From BOG-1112 sp964611335 (GTDB lineage Bacteria; Bdellovibrionota_B; Oligoflexia; Oligoflexales; Bog-1112): DNA of 64,000 nt. Positions 27,154-35,551 of the stretch are shown piece after piece. The stretch spans positions 1-64,000 of the forward strand of contig CAZSXR010000001.1 in NCBI GenBank assembly GCA_964611335.1. Direction: 5' to 3'. A program made the position numbers and the translations under genes. Each line of letters starts with the position of its first letter. Position 1 is the stretch's first letter. A model generated the notes under the pieces. That model saw nothing but the letters and a program-made list of their open reading frames with translations, did no database searches and was not told where the DNA came from.

Positions 27154-28533
27154 ATGGTAGAAAAACATAAACCTTTGGTTCTAATAATAGATGATGAAAA
27201 AAGTATTTGTGAAACGCTTTCAGGTTTGTTGCAAGACGAGGGTTGGGATACGCTGTCCGCCTGTTCTGGGAAAGAAGGAATAGATCTATTTAAAAAACAT
27301 CCTGTGGATCTTGTTTTTTTAGATGTTTGGATGAAGCATCTCGATGGGATTCAAACTTTGCAGGAGTTGAAGAGAATCAAAGAGGATATTCCTATCGTGG
27401 TTATGAGTGGTCATGGGACTATTGAAACCGCAGTGAAAGCGACAAAATTAGGAGCCTATGATTTTCTGGAAAAACCGTTATCGATAGAAAAAATTCTTCC
27501 GATTTTAGAACATGCAAGAAAAGTTAGGAGTCTTGAACCTCGAACTTTTTTATATTTTACAGAAAAAAATTATGAGCTCATCGGAAAATCTGATGAAATT
27601 GCTTCTATCCACAGACAAATAAGAAATATTGCTCGAAGAAATAGCTGGGTTTTAATCAGTGGTGAAAATGGAACAGGTAAAGAAGTTGTTGCAAGAAATA
27701 TACATTTGCAAAGTTCACGTGCAGAAAAGAATTTTGTTGCTGTAAATTGTGCGGCAATTCCTGAAGAATTAATTGAAAGTGAACTTTTTGGTTTCGTAAA
27801 AGGGGCTTTCACACATGCAACATACACTAAAGTTGGAAAATTTGAACTCGCACATCGTGGAACTCTTTTTTTAGATGAAATAGGAGATATGTCATTAAAA
27901 ACTCAAGCGAAAATACTTCGTATTCTTCAGGAACAATGTCTTGAGCGTGTAGGTGATAATACGCCTATACCCATTGATGTACGTGTTATAGCTGCAACGA
28001 ATAAAAATCTGATGGATGAAATTAGAAATGGGAATTTCAGGGAAGATCTTTATTATCGATTGAACGTCGTTCCTGTGAGAATGCCCCCTCTTCGGGAAAG
28101 ATTGGATGACATTCCTGTTCTATGTGACTATTTTCTTAGTAAAATCGCTTTAGAATTTCACGAAGAACAAAAACATTTGGAAGAAAATGCTCTTAAACTT
28201 CTGAAGCAGTATTCGTGGCCAGGGAATGTGCGAGAGTTGAAAAATACTTTGGAACGTATTTGTATCATGGTTCCTAACTCTCTTGTGAAAGAAGCTCATA
28301 TTAATGAAGTTTTCTATGAGCAGTTCGGCTCCACCGCTACGGAACTTCCTCAGATTCTAAGTGAAACTTTAAAAGAAGCTCGGAATCAATTTGAACGTTC
28401 GTTTATAATAAATAAGCTAGAAGAGAATGAGTGGAATATTTCTAAAACGGCGGATTCCATTGGATTAGAGAGAAGCCACTTGCATCGTAAAATGCGTTTA
28501 TTCGATATAGAAGCCCAGCGTCGACGTATTTAA
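27154..28533 (+). CDS. ntrX: NtrX-like AAA+ response regulator with altered sigma-54 loop
   Basis: A 459-aa regulator. It has a receiver domain (1-120; DDE and the phospho-acceptor in FLDVW), an AAA+ domain (about 135-370; Walker A GENGTGKE, Walker B LFLDEIGD) and a Fis-type helix-turn-helix at the end (NISKTADSIGLERSHLHRKM). The sigma-54 contact loop reads GAFTHA, not GAFTGA (His221). In other activators changes here often abolish open-complex formation, so it may act as a conventional activator or repressor. I chose ATG 27154, after AGAGGAG, over ATG 27130. Confidence 0.88.
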   Translation: MVEKHKPLVLIIDDEKSICETLSGLLQDEGWDTLSACSGKEGIDLFKKHPVDLVFLDVWMKHLDGIQTLQELKRIKEDIPIVVMSGHGTIETAVKATKLGAYDFLEKPLSIEKILPILEHARKVRSLEPRTFLYFTEKNYELIGKSDEIASIHRQIRNIARRNSWVLISGENGTGKEVVARNIHLQSSRAEKNFVAVNCAAIPEELIESELFGFVKGAFTHATYTKVGKFELAHRGTLFLDEIGDMSLKTQAKILRILQEQCLERVGDNTPIPIDVRVIAATNKNLMDEIRNGNFREDLYYRLNVVPVRMPPLRERLDDIPVLCDYFLSKIALEFHEEQKHLEENALKLLKQYSWPGNVRELKNTLERICIMVPNSLVKEAHINEVFYEQFGSTATELPQILSETLKEARNQFERSFIINKLEENEWNISKTADSIGLERSHLHRKMRLFDIEAQRRRI

Positions 28534-28552
28534 TTGAACTAAGGAGCTTTCT

Positions 28553-29758
28553 GTGAGTTCTTTGAATGTGATCCGAGAAAAGGATACTTTGTTGATTTCT
28601 GGTTTAAAACAAGCGGTAATGGAAGAGAATTGGTCCGTTGCAAGTTTCAAGGAAGAATATCTTTTTGCCCGTAAGAATGAGTTGAAAGGCCTAGAAATTA
28701 GCGCAGCTTGTTTTTCATCCGTTGATGGGTTTATGGACTTTCTTTCGGGCATTCATTTTCGCAAGTGGGATGGTGGAATTCATATAGATACAGGATTTGG
28801 TAGAAAAAAATTGTATTTTCGTGAAGGGGAGCTTGTTTTTGCATCTTCGGATCTTATTGATGATCGTCTTGGGGAAGTTTCATATCGTCGACAATTGATC
28901 ACGCTTGATCAGCTTACAGAGTCTGCGACAAAAGTAACTCGTACAATGAAATTTGGACAAGTTTTAGTCCGATCAAAAATTATGACAGATTTTGAATTGT
29001 GGAATGCGCTCAAAGAACAGATTCGTCATATAGTGAAATCACTCTTTTTAGCAAAGTCTTTATACTATGAGTTAGATGTCGGTTTGAGAGCTCCCTCGGA
29101 GGTTGTTTTCACAGAAGGGACTCAACTCATTCTTGAGTCTTCTTATGGCTACGGATCTATGTATAGGGCTTTTGCTGAGACGTTAAAACCGACATCTTGG
29201 ATTCGGCTCATCAATCCTGAGCGTGCTCAGAAAGGGACCTTTCTTGGCGATCTTGTTTCCATAATTGGGAGACGAACCTCTATAGATGAGTTTTTTCGTC
29301 AATCTAAGCTGCAAGAAATCAATATCGTTGCGGCATTAATGGATCTTGTAAATTGGGGTGTATGCGTTATAGAAGATACACGTCAGCGGACCTATGATGA
29401 ACGTCATCCAAAACTGTTTGTTGTACGCAAGTTGCTCAAAGCATACGAAATTGCGCTCAAGCTTTCACTTAAAGCGTTTGAGGAGGAAAAAGAGAAGTTT
29501 CCTTTAGTGGCGATGGAAGCCCTTGTCGACTCTTTTAACCTGAAAGCACCGGTATTTTTTCTAGATGCGACAGGAAATATAAGCTCGGAATCTCTTTATA
29601 GTCTTTATGAGCAATGTGCAAATATCAAAGGTCGATCGGAATTCTTCGAGGTTCGTATTAAGAGTTTAATTGAGTTTCTTATTCAATTAACGAGAGATCA
29701 TTTAACAGATGAAGTTACAAAACAAATTCGTCTTTCGATTAGAGAATATTATACATGA
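28553..29758 (+). CDS. DUF4388-domain protein
   Basis: A 401-aa cytoplasmic protein. The stretch at about 75-115 (GRKKLYFREGELVFASSDL, then DRLGEV and a LITLDQL-like segment) is the DUF4388/PATAN-like signature, found mostly in deltaproteobacteria in signalling proteins. The C-terminal 200 residues are helical with no recognised fold. The start is GTG with AAGGAG six bases upstream. It lies 19 bases after ntrX and overlaps the next gene by four bases, so it is in the ntrYX unit and may be an effector of that pathway. That last step is inference. Confidence 0.72.
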   Translation: MSSLNVIREKDTLLISGLKQAVMEENWSVASFKEEYLFARKNELKGLEISAACFSSVDGFMDFLSGIHFRKWDGGIHIDTGFGRKKLYFREGELVFASSDLIDDRLGEVSYRRQLITLDQLTESATKVTRTMKFGQVLVRSKIMTDFELWNALKEQIRHIVKSLFLAKSLYYELDVGLRAPSEVVFTEGTQLILESSYGYGSMYRAFAETLKPTSWIRLINPERAQKGTFLGDLVSIIGRRTSIDEFFRQSKLQEINIVAALMDLVNWGVCVIEDTRQRTYDERHPKLFVVRKLLKAYEIALKLSLKAFEEEKEKFPLVAMEALVDSFNLKAPVFFLDATGNISSESLYSLYEQCANIKGRSEFFEVRIKSLIEFLIQLTRDHLTDEVTKQIRLSIREYYT

Positions 29759-30492
29759 AATTTCAGGTCAACAGTCCTAACCCCAATGAGTTTATGGTGG
29801 AGGGGCTTTCAGCTCTTTCTGAATTTATTCGCCACAAGCCACAATCTATCAAGTGTATTTACTCAACGTTAAAACACAGGGAACAACTTGCAAAACTTAT
29901 AGGTACGCGCGAGATAAGGGTCGAATTTTTAAAAGAAACGCACCGTAGCGACCAAGCCTTAAATTCATCTGTATATGCGTATGTAGAAATTCATTATCAA
30001 AGCTTTCAAAATCTTTTGCAGCTTCTTGAAAAAAAATCGCCGCACAATTTGATTTTAGCTCTTGATCATATTACAGATCCAAGAAACTTAGGTGCCATCG
30101 CGCGATCAGCTGCTTTCTTTGGAGTGAAATACATTCTGATTCCTAAGATGAGGCAGGTTCTTTTAACCTCGGCCTCAGTTTCGACATCTCAAGGCGCTTT
30201 TGCTTATTCTGAACTTGTGCTTGTTGCAAACCTTAGTCAGTCGCTTGAAAAATTAAAAGAACTTGGTTACTGGGTTCTTTCAGCAGATAGTGGTGGTGAG
30301 AGTTACGAACAAGTGCGGAGAACAACATATGAGAAAGTTGTTCTAGTGCTAGGTTCAGAAGGTTCGGGTGTTTCAGATCTCGTTAAAAAACGATCCGATC
30401 GTATTATTTCTATAGATTCTCGACATAAAATTTTAGATTCACTCAATGTTAGTGTTGCTGCTGGAATTTTATTGAATGCATTTGCAACTTAG
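29755..30492 (+). CDS. TrmH-family 23S rRNA/tRNA ribose methyltransferase (RlmB-like)
   Basis: A 245-aa SPOUT methylase with an N-terminal substrate-binding domain (1-85) and motifs ALDHITDPRNLGAIARSAAFFG (two blocks around 100-121), LVLGSEGSGVS (about 200-210) and SLNVSVAAGILL (about 228-239). The N-terminal part fits RlmB, which methylates G2251 of 23S rRNA in Escherichia coli. It overlaps the DUF4388 gene as ATGA. It is a paralogue of the gene at 19447. Confidence 0.87.
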   Translation: MKFQVNSPNPNEFMVEGLSALSEFIRHKPQSIKCIYSTLKHREQLAKLIGTREIRVEFLKETHRSDQALNSSVYAYVEIHYQSFQNLLQLLEKKSPHNLILALDHITDPRNLGAIARSAAFFGVKYILIPKMRQVLLTSASVSTSQGAFAYSELVLVANLSQSLEKLKELGYWVLSADSGGESYEQVRRTTYEKVVLVLGSEGSGVSDLVKKRSDRIISIDSRHKILDSLNVSVAAGILLNAFAT

Positions 30493-30539
30493 CAGAGTTT
30501 CCCCGCGTGTTAATTCCAAAGAGATCCCACTTGCAAAGC

Positions 30540-30568
30540 TTGACCTTTTGAATGAGCTGAGATATCTA
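30540..30568 (+). promoter_or_regulatory. Candidate promoter of the tRNA cluster
   Basis: TTGACC (30540-30545), 17 bases, then TATCTA (30563-30568). Transcription would start at about 30575, at the left foot of the hairpin described next, so the tRNA precursor would have a very short leader. Matches to consensus are four of six in the -35 tail and moderate at -10. Confidence 0.45.
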
Positions 30569-30573
30569 ATCTG

Positions 30574-30602
30574 TCTCACTCAGTTCGGTGTGAGATTTTT
30601 TT
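30574..30602 (+). terminator. Hairpin with U-run directly abutting tRNA-Thr
   Basis: TCTCAC (30574-30579) pairs with GTGAGA (30590-30595), followed by seven T that end one base before the tRNA-Thr 5' end at 30603. It can terminate transcripts from the methyltransferase gene upstream. If the 30540 promoter is used, the same hairpin would be a leader element. AT content and a 10-base loop make it of medium strength. Confidence 0.55.
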
Positions 30603-30678
30603 GCTGGCTTAGCTCAGCTGGTAGAGCGGCTGATTTGTAATCAGCAGGTCGTAGGTTCGACTCCTATAGCCAGCTCCA
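30603..30678 (+). tRNA. tRNA-Thr (anticodon TGT)
   Basis: A complete 76-base cloverleaf. Acceptor arms GCTGGCT/AGCCAGC pair, the anticodon stem GCTGA/TCAGC carries TTTGTAA with anticodon TGT, and the T-loop is GTTCGACTC. CCA is encoded. It is first in the tRNA-Thr-Tyr-Gly-Thr-tuf order known from enterobacteria. Confidence 0.96.
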
Positions 30679-30686
30679 GTTTGTTA

Positions 30687-30772
30687 GGAGGGATACCCAA
30701 GCGGCCAAAGGGGACGGGCTGTAAACCCGTTGACGCAAGTCTACAAAGGTTCGAATCCTTTTCCCTCCACCA
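30687..30772 (+). tRNA. tRNA-Tyr (anticodon GTA)
   Basis: An 86-base class II tRNA. Acceptor GGAGGGA/TCCCTCC, anticodon stem ACGGG/CCCGT with loop CTGTAAA (anticodon GTA) and a long variable arm (TGACGCAAGTCT). CCA is encoded. It is eight bases after tRNA-Thr. Confidence 0.96.
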
Positions 30773-30800
30773 GCGAACTGAGAGACATTGAAGAACAAAA

Positions 30801-30877
30801 GCGGGAGTAGCTCAGCTGGCTAGAGCATTAGCCTTCCAAGCTAAGGGTCGCGGGTTCGAATCCCGTCTCCCGCTCCA
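30801..30877 (+). tRNA. tRNA-Gly (anticodon TCC)
   Basis: A 77-base cloverleaf. Acceptor GCGGGAG/CTCCCGC, anticodon stem TTAGC/GCTAA with loop CTTCCAA (anticodon TCC). CCA is encoded. Confidence 0.95.
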
Positions 30878-30969
30878 GTTCGCAAAGAAATATAGAAACA
30901 TGGTCAAATTGACAAACGCCCATTCAAGAAAGAAGAGACCCCAAGCTGGTTTGATGAATAGGTCGGATG

Positions 30970-31044
<75 letters not shown>

Positions 31045-31093
31045 CAGATAAAAGATGTAGAAATTTCTCTCAATTTCTGTGATAGAACGGCGT

Positions 31094-31147
31094 TTGGAAC
31101 CGTGTTCCAGTATAGAGTATATAATGAACGGTGATGACAGGTGTCAT
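31094..31147 (+). promoter_or_regulatory. tuf promoter region with two palindromes
   Basis: TATAAT stands at 31120-31125. TTGGAA (31094-31099) lies 20 bases upstream, a long spacer. Overlapping it is a perfect inverted repeat TGGAAC-CGT-GTTCCA, and 8 bases past the -10 box is a second one, ATGACA-GG-TGTCAT (31134-31147). These could be protein-binding sites or RNA hairpins in the tuf leader. The tRNA cluster may also read through. Confidence 0.45.
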
Positions 31148-31166
31148 TGCTTTTTGGAGGAAGGAA

Positions 31167-32360
31167 ATGGCTAAGGCAAAATTTGAGCGGAAAAAACCAC
31201 ACGTCAATATCGGTACGATTGGACACGTGGATCATGGGAAGACAACCCTTACCGCCGCAATTACTAAAGTAATGTCATTTGTTACGGGAAGTGCAGTAAC
31301 AAAGTTCGACGAAATCGACAAAGCACCAGAAGAAAAAGCTCGTGGTATTACAATTTCCGCATCGCACGTAGAGTACGAATCACAAACTCGTCACTACGCA
31401 CACGTTGACTGCCCAGGCCACGCCGACTACGTAAAAAACATGATTACCGGTGCCGCTCAGATGGATGGTGCGATCTTAGTAGTAAGCGCATCCGATGGTC
31501 CTATGCCACAGACACGTGAACATATCCTTCTTGCATACCAAGTTGGTGTTCCTTGTATCGTTGTCTTCCTTAACAAAGTGGACATGGTAGAAGACGAAGA
31601 GCTTCTTGAACTTGTTGAGATGGAAATCCGTGAACTTCTCAATATGTACAAATTCCCAGGTGATACAACACCAATTATCCGTGGATCTGCTTTAAAAGGT
31701 CTCGAAGCGAGCTCTTTGGATGACCCATGGGCAAAGAAAATCGCAGAACTTATTGCAACATGCGATACATACATCCCAGAACCAAAACGTGCTCTTGATA
31801 AAGATTTCTTGATGCCAATTGAAGACGTGTTTTCGATCTCAGGTCGTGGAACCGTGGTTACAGGTCGTATTGAGACAGGTATCGTAAAAGTTGGTGAAGA
31901 AGTTGAAATTGTTGGTTTGAAGCCTACACAAAAAACTATCTGTACAGGTGTGGAGATGTTTAGAAAACTTCTCGACCAAGGACAAGCTGGTGATAACGTA
32001 GGTATCCTTCTTAGAGGTCTGAAACGTGAAGATGTTCTTCGTGGTCAGGTTATCTCTAAGCCTGGAAGCATCAAGCCACATACGAAGTTCAAAGCTAAAG
32101 TCTACGTCCTCACAAAAGAAGAGGGGGGTCGACACACTCCATTCTTTAAAGGATACCGACCACAGTTTTACTTCCGTACGACAGACGTAACCGGCAACAT
32201 TAAACTTCCTGATGAAGTCGAAATGGTTATGCCTGGCGACAATATTGATCTTGAAGTGGAATTGATTCAACCGATTGCTATGGAACCTGAAGTTCGTTTC
32301 GCGATTCGCGAAGGTGGACGTACGGTCGGCGCGGGTGTTGTTGCCTCCATTATCGAATAA
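31167..32360 (+). CDS. tuf: Elongation factor Tu
   Basis: A 397-aa GTPase that delivers aminoacyl-tRNA to the ribosome. G motifs GHVDHGKTT (about 20-28), DCPGHADY (about 82-89) and NKVDMV (about 137-142) are intact, and all three domains are present. I chose ATG 31167, seven bases after GGAGG, with the standard MAKAKFERKKPHVN start; a longer frame begins at 31131 without support. The gene lies between tRNA-Thr and tRNA-Trp, the classical tufB position. Confidence 0.98.
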   Translation: MAKAKFERKKPHVNIGTIGHVDHGKTTLTAAITKVMSFVTGSAVTKFDEIDKAPEEKARGITISASHVEYESQTRHYAHVDCPGHADYVKNMITGAAQMDGAILVVSASDGPMPQTREHILLAYQVGVPCIVVFLNKVDMVEDEELLELVEMEIRELLNMYKFPGDTTPIIRGSALKGLEASSLDDPWAKKIAELIATCDTYIPEPKRALDKDFLMPIEDVFSISGRGTVVTGRIETGIVKVGEEVEIVGLKPTQKTICTGVEMFRKLLDQGQAGDNVGILLRGLKREDVLRGQVISKPGSIKPHTKFKAKVYVLTKEEGGRHTPFFKGYRPQFYFRTTDVTGNIKLPDEVEMVMPGDNIDLEVELIQPIAMEPEVRFAIREGGRTVGAGVVASIIE

Positions 32361-32445
32361 CGATTGCTTTCTGTGCGGTAATTAAGAAACTTGATTACCC
32401 CGTAAGACTGTGATCAACTTAGAAAAATTTGTTTGCAGCAAGTAA

Positions 32446-32518
32446 AGGCGAGTAGCTCCAATGGTAGAGCGGCGGATTCCAAATCCGCATGCTGGGGGTT
32501 CGAGTCCCTCCTCGCCTG
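32446..32518 (+). tRNA. tRNA-Trp (anticodon CCA)
   Basis: A 73-base cloverleaf. Acceptor AGGCGAG/CTCGCCT, discriminator G, anticodon stem GCGGA/TCCGC with loop TTCCAAA (anticodon CCA). The three bases after the discriminator are CGC, so, unlike the other five tRNAs here, CCA is not encoded and must be added after transcription. It lies between tuf and secE. Confidence 0.95.
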
Positions 32519-32572
32519 CGCTTTAGTTTTTTGAGAGCGTTGCCTCCTACAACGATTGTGTAAGGATTCAAT

Positions 32573-32953
32573 ATGGGCAAAGATGATGCTACCTGGCTCA
32601 ACATTTGTTATGTACTGTTTGCGTTGCTTGCAGCGTTTGTTGGGTATAAGGCTATAGCGACTCTAGGTATTCATTTGGGTTGGACTGAGCGTTACGACGA
32701 ATGGTTTCCAATAGTTAATAATCTTAGTGGTATTGCAATAGGAGCGGCATCAGCTTTGTGGCTTCGTTCATCACTAGATCGCCGAGAATTTCATTTGTCG
32801 GCTATTGGTGAGGTTAGGAAGGTTACATGGCCGAGTGCTGAAGACACTAAGAAAATGACCATCATTGTTGCGGTGGTTGTCGGAATATTTGCGGTTATAC
32901 TTTCGATTTTTGATGTTGTTTGGTCAAAAGTTCTTCAGCTTGTTTTACCGTAG
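32573..32953 (+). CDS. secE: SecE, protein translocase subunit
   Basis: A 126-aa protein of the SecYEG channel. There are three membrane helices (about 8-30, 45-65, 97-122), the long form as in Escherichia coli. The conserved amphipathic segment EVRKVTWPS (about 83-91) precedes the last, essential helix. It is followed by nusG after 30 bases, the universal secE-nusG order. Confidence 0.95.
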   Translation: MGKDDATWLNICYVLFALLAAFVGYKAIATLGIHLGWTERYDEWFPIVNNLSGIAIGAASALWLRSSLDRREFHLSAIGEVRKVTWPSAEDTKKMTIIVAVVVGIFAVILSIFDVVWSKVLQLVLP

Positions 32954-32983
32954 AAAAATGGTTTAAGGATCTCGGGAACGAAT

Positions 32984-33637
32984 ATGGAAGAGAATACTAA
33001 AAATATAGAACAAAAAACCAAGATCGAAACGGATACTCAGAATTCACATCCCGACGAATCTACGGCAGAGTTGAATCGTGAAAAATTCACGGATCCGCGG
33101 TATAAGTGGTACATAGTAAACACATACTCAGGTTCTGAAGAAACTGTAAAAGCGTCTTTGCGTGAACGGATAGCAAAGGCAAAGCTAGAGGCTCTTTTTG
33201 GTGAAATATATATTCCCAAGATGAGCGTAGAAAAAGTTCTAAAGAGCGGAAAAAAGAAGAAAATCAGCAAAACATCTTTTCCTGGTTATGTATTGGTACA
33301 GATGGAGTTCTGTGACGAAGCGTTAGCTTGTGTAGCGAATACGCCTAAAGTCACGGGTTTTGTGGGTAATCATCGCAAACCAAGACCTATGCCTGACAGA
33401 GAAGTCTTGAACCTTATTGACTCATCTTTTGCTGCACAAGCCAAGATGGAGGCGAGCGCGGCAATGACCTTTCATAAGGGTGAAAACGTTAAAGTTATTG
33501 ATGGACCCTTTACAAATTTTGATGGTGTTGTAGAAGAAGTTCGAGCGGAAAAAATGAAATTGAAAGTTCTGGTAAGTATTTTTGGAAGAGAAACCCCCAT
33601 TGAGTTGGGATATGCCCAGGTTAGTAAAATTTCCTAA
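32984..33637 (+). CDS. nusG: NusG, transcription elongation/termination factor
   Basis: A 217-aa protein. A polar N-terminal extension (1-40) not found in the shortest family members precedes the NGN domain (about 42-155; WYIVNTYSG) and the KOW domain (about 163-217; KGENVKVIDGPF). It binds RNA polymerase and links it to Rho or to the ribosome through S10. Confidence 0.96.
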   Translation: MEENTKNIEQKTKIETDTQNSHPDESTAELNREKFTDPRYKWYIVNTYSGSEETVKASLRERIAKAKLEALFGEIYIPKMSVEKVLKSGKKKKISKTSFPGYVLVQMEFCDEALACVANTPKVTGFVGNHRKPRPMPDREVLNLIDSSFAAQAKMEASAAMTFHKGENVKVIDGPFTNFDGVVEEVRAEKMKLKVLVSIFGRETPIELGYAQVSKIS

Positions 33638-33659
33638 GGCCTTTAACTAAGAAAACAGT

Positions 33660-33687
33660 TTGACTTTTTGGTGAATAGAGTTAAATA
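33660..33687 (+). promoter_or_regulatory. Candidate promoter of the rplKAJL-rpoBC operon
   Basis: TTGACT (33660-33665), 16 bases, then TAAATA (33682-33687), in the 118-base gap between nusG and rplK. An internal promoter at this point is also known in Escherichia coli. The -10 element is weak. Confidence 0.4.
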
Positions 33688-33755
33688 ACTCATCCCAGTC
33701 GAATCCTCAGGGAAATATTCCCTTCCTTCATATATTCAGAGAGAGGAGAGAAGGC

Positions 33756-34181
33756 GTGGCTAAAAAAGTTGCTGCGATAGTAAAACTTCAGATTCAAGCA
33801 GGTAAGGCGAACCCGGCGCCACCGATCGGTACAGCACTTGGACCGAGAGGCGTAAATATTATGGCCTTCTGTAAAGAGTTCAATGAAAGAACTCAAAAAC
33901 AGGTTGGTACGATATTTCCTACAGTTATAACGATTTATGCAGATAAATCTTTCAGCTTCGTTACAAAAAGTCCACCAGCGTCGGACTTATTGAAGAAAGC
34001 AGCGAAAGTCGAAAAAGGTGCTTCAACACCTGGGAAAGCTAGCGCCGGAACGGTCTCCAAAGCTAGTGTGAAAGAGATTGCTGAGCTTAAGATGAAAGAT
34101 CTTAATGCCTATGATCTTCAGGCAGCAATGAAAATCATTGAGGGTTCTGCAAGAAGCATGGGTTTAGCTGTAGCAGAGTAA
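33756..34181 (+). CDS. rplK: Ribosomal protein L11
   Basis: A 141-aa L11 with the N-terminal domain (1-70; GKANPAPPIGTALGPRGVNI) and the rRNA-binding C-terminal domain. It forms the GTPase-associated centre and is needed for RelA activation. The start is GTG, preceded by GAGAGGAG about 10 bases upstream. Confidence 0.97.
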   Translation: MAKKVAAIVKLQIQAGKANPAPPIGTALGPRGVNIMAFCKEFNERTQKQVGTIFPTVITIYADKSFSFVTKSPPASDLLKKAAKVEKGASTPGKASAGTVSKASVKEIAELKMKDLNAYDLQAAMKIIEGSARSMGLAVAE

Positions 34182-34238
34182 ACAAAATCAACATTCGAAG
34201 TAGGAGAGCTCAGGGCTCGCTAGAACTACGGGGTGAAT

Positions 34239-34934
34239 ATGGGAACAGTAGGAAAAAAATACAAAGCAGTTGCGCAGCAAGTAGAGCCAATGAAGCTTTA
34301 CTCTTTAAAAGAGGGTATGGAGCTTGTTAAAAAGACTTCTTATTCAAAATTTGTTGCGGCAGTAGATCTTGCTATCAACTTGGGAGTAGATCCAAGACAG
34401 GCAGACCAAAATGTAAGAGGTGCAACAGCGCTTCCACACGGGCTTGGTAAGACTGTTCGTATTATTGTTTTTGCAAAAGGCCAAAAAGCTATTGAAGCTA
34501 AAGAACTCGGAGTGGAGTTTGTTGGTGGAGATGAGCTCGCAGAAAAAATTTCTGCTGGTTGGTTGGAGTTTGATCAAGTTATTGCAACCCCTGATATGAT
34601 GGCTGTTGTTGGTAAGCTCGGTAAGGTTTTGGGACCTCGTGGACTTATGCCAAACCCTAAGATGGGTACAGTGACCTTCGAAATTAAAAATGCGATTCAG
34701 GAACTCAAAGCTGGTCGTGCAGAATTTAGAGTTGAGAAGGCGGGTATAGTTCATACGGTTGTTGGACGAGTCAATATGGATCTCGGACACCTCGTTGCCA
34801 ATACAGAAGCGGTAATCGAAGCTGTTCTGAAGGCTAAACCAGCCTCTGCTAAGGGAACTTACTTAAAAAAGATTACTCTTTCTGCAACAATGGGCCCTGG
34901 TATTAAGATTGACCCAACTCTATATCGAGTTTGA
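34239..34934 (+). CDS. rplA: Ribosomal protein L1
   Basis: A 231-aa protein of the L1 stalk. The KKYK start, LGKTVRIIVFAKG, GPRGLMPNPKMGTV and the KAGIVHTVVG segment are conserved. L1 usually represses its own operon by binding a mimic of its rRNA site in the mRNA. I chose ATG 34239, five bases after CGGGGT; the GTG at 34233 is the alternative. Confidence 0.96.
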   Translation: MGTVGKKYKAVAQQVEPMKLYSLKEGMELVKKTSYSKFVAAVDLAINLGVDPRQADQNVRGATALPHGLGKTVRIIVFAKGQKAIEAKELGVEFVGGDELAEKISAGWLEFDQVIATPDMMAVVGKLGKVLGPRGLMPNPKMGTVTFEIKNAIQELKAGRAEFRVEKAGIVHTVVGRVNMDLGHLVANTEAVIEAVLKAKPASAKGTYLKKITLSATMGPGIKIDPTLYRV

Positions 34935-34969
34935 TTTAAGCAGAAGCTAAAGGTACAGGGAGTTATTAT

Positions 34970-35503
34970 ATGGCAAAAAGTAAAGCAGCTAAAATTGAGC
35001 TCGGTCATGAACTTGCGGATAAATTTTCAAGATCAAAGGGTGTTGCCGTCGCAGAATATGCTGGCATGACTGCTGAAGATCTTGCTTATTTACGTCGTGA
35101 AATGAGAAGTGCAGGGTGCGAATTTAAAGTCATTAAAAATCGCGTAGCACGTAAAGCAGTTGAAGCAGCACTTCCTGAAGCGGGAAACTTTAAAGCTACT
35201 TTAGTCGGTCCTATTGGCGTTATTTATTTTTATAAAGACGTTGCTGAAGGCGCTAAAGCTGTAATTAAAATTTCGAAAGAGAAATCTGAGAAATTTAAGC
35301 TTACAAGTGGATTGCTAGAAGGAAAAGTGATAGCAATCAAGGAATTTCAAGCTATTGCTGAATTACCAAGTAGAGAAGTTCTTCTTTCGAAGATCGTGGG
35401 AAGTCTAGTAACGCCACACCGTAGGCTTCTTGGGGCGTTAAATGGAGTTTCTCAAAATCTTGTACGGGTAATCGCGGCAATCAAAGAAAAAAAATCGAGC
35501 TAG
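34970..35503 (+). CDS. rplJ: Ribosomal protein L10
   Basis: A 177-aa L10 with the N-terminal rRNA-binding domain (about 1-130; FKVIKNRVARKA) and the C-terminal helix that carries L7/L12 dimers. It anchors the stalk and in other bacteria represses rplJL translation. Confidence 0.96.
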   Translation: MAKSKAAKIELGHELADKFSRSKGVAVAEYAGMTAEDLAYLRREMRSAGCEFKVIKNRVARKAVEAALPEAGNFKATLVGPIGVIYFYKDVAEGAKAVIKISKEKSEKFKLTSGLLEGKVIAIKEFQAIAELPSREVLLSKIVGSLVTPHRRLLGALNGVSQNLVRVIAAIKEKKSS

Positions 35504-35551
35504 GGAAGAGCGTTTCTTAGTTTGTAGAATGTAGAAACTTTGGAGGAAATA

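Noticed and set aside
32419..32604. Minus-strand frame over tRNA-Trp with RRGGTRTPS-type peptide
   Set aside because: Same tRNA-antisense artefact; no ribosome-binding site and overlap with the secE start.
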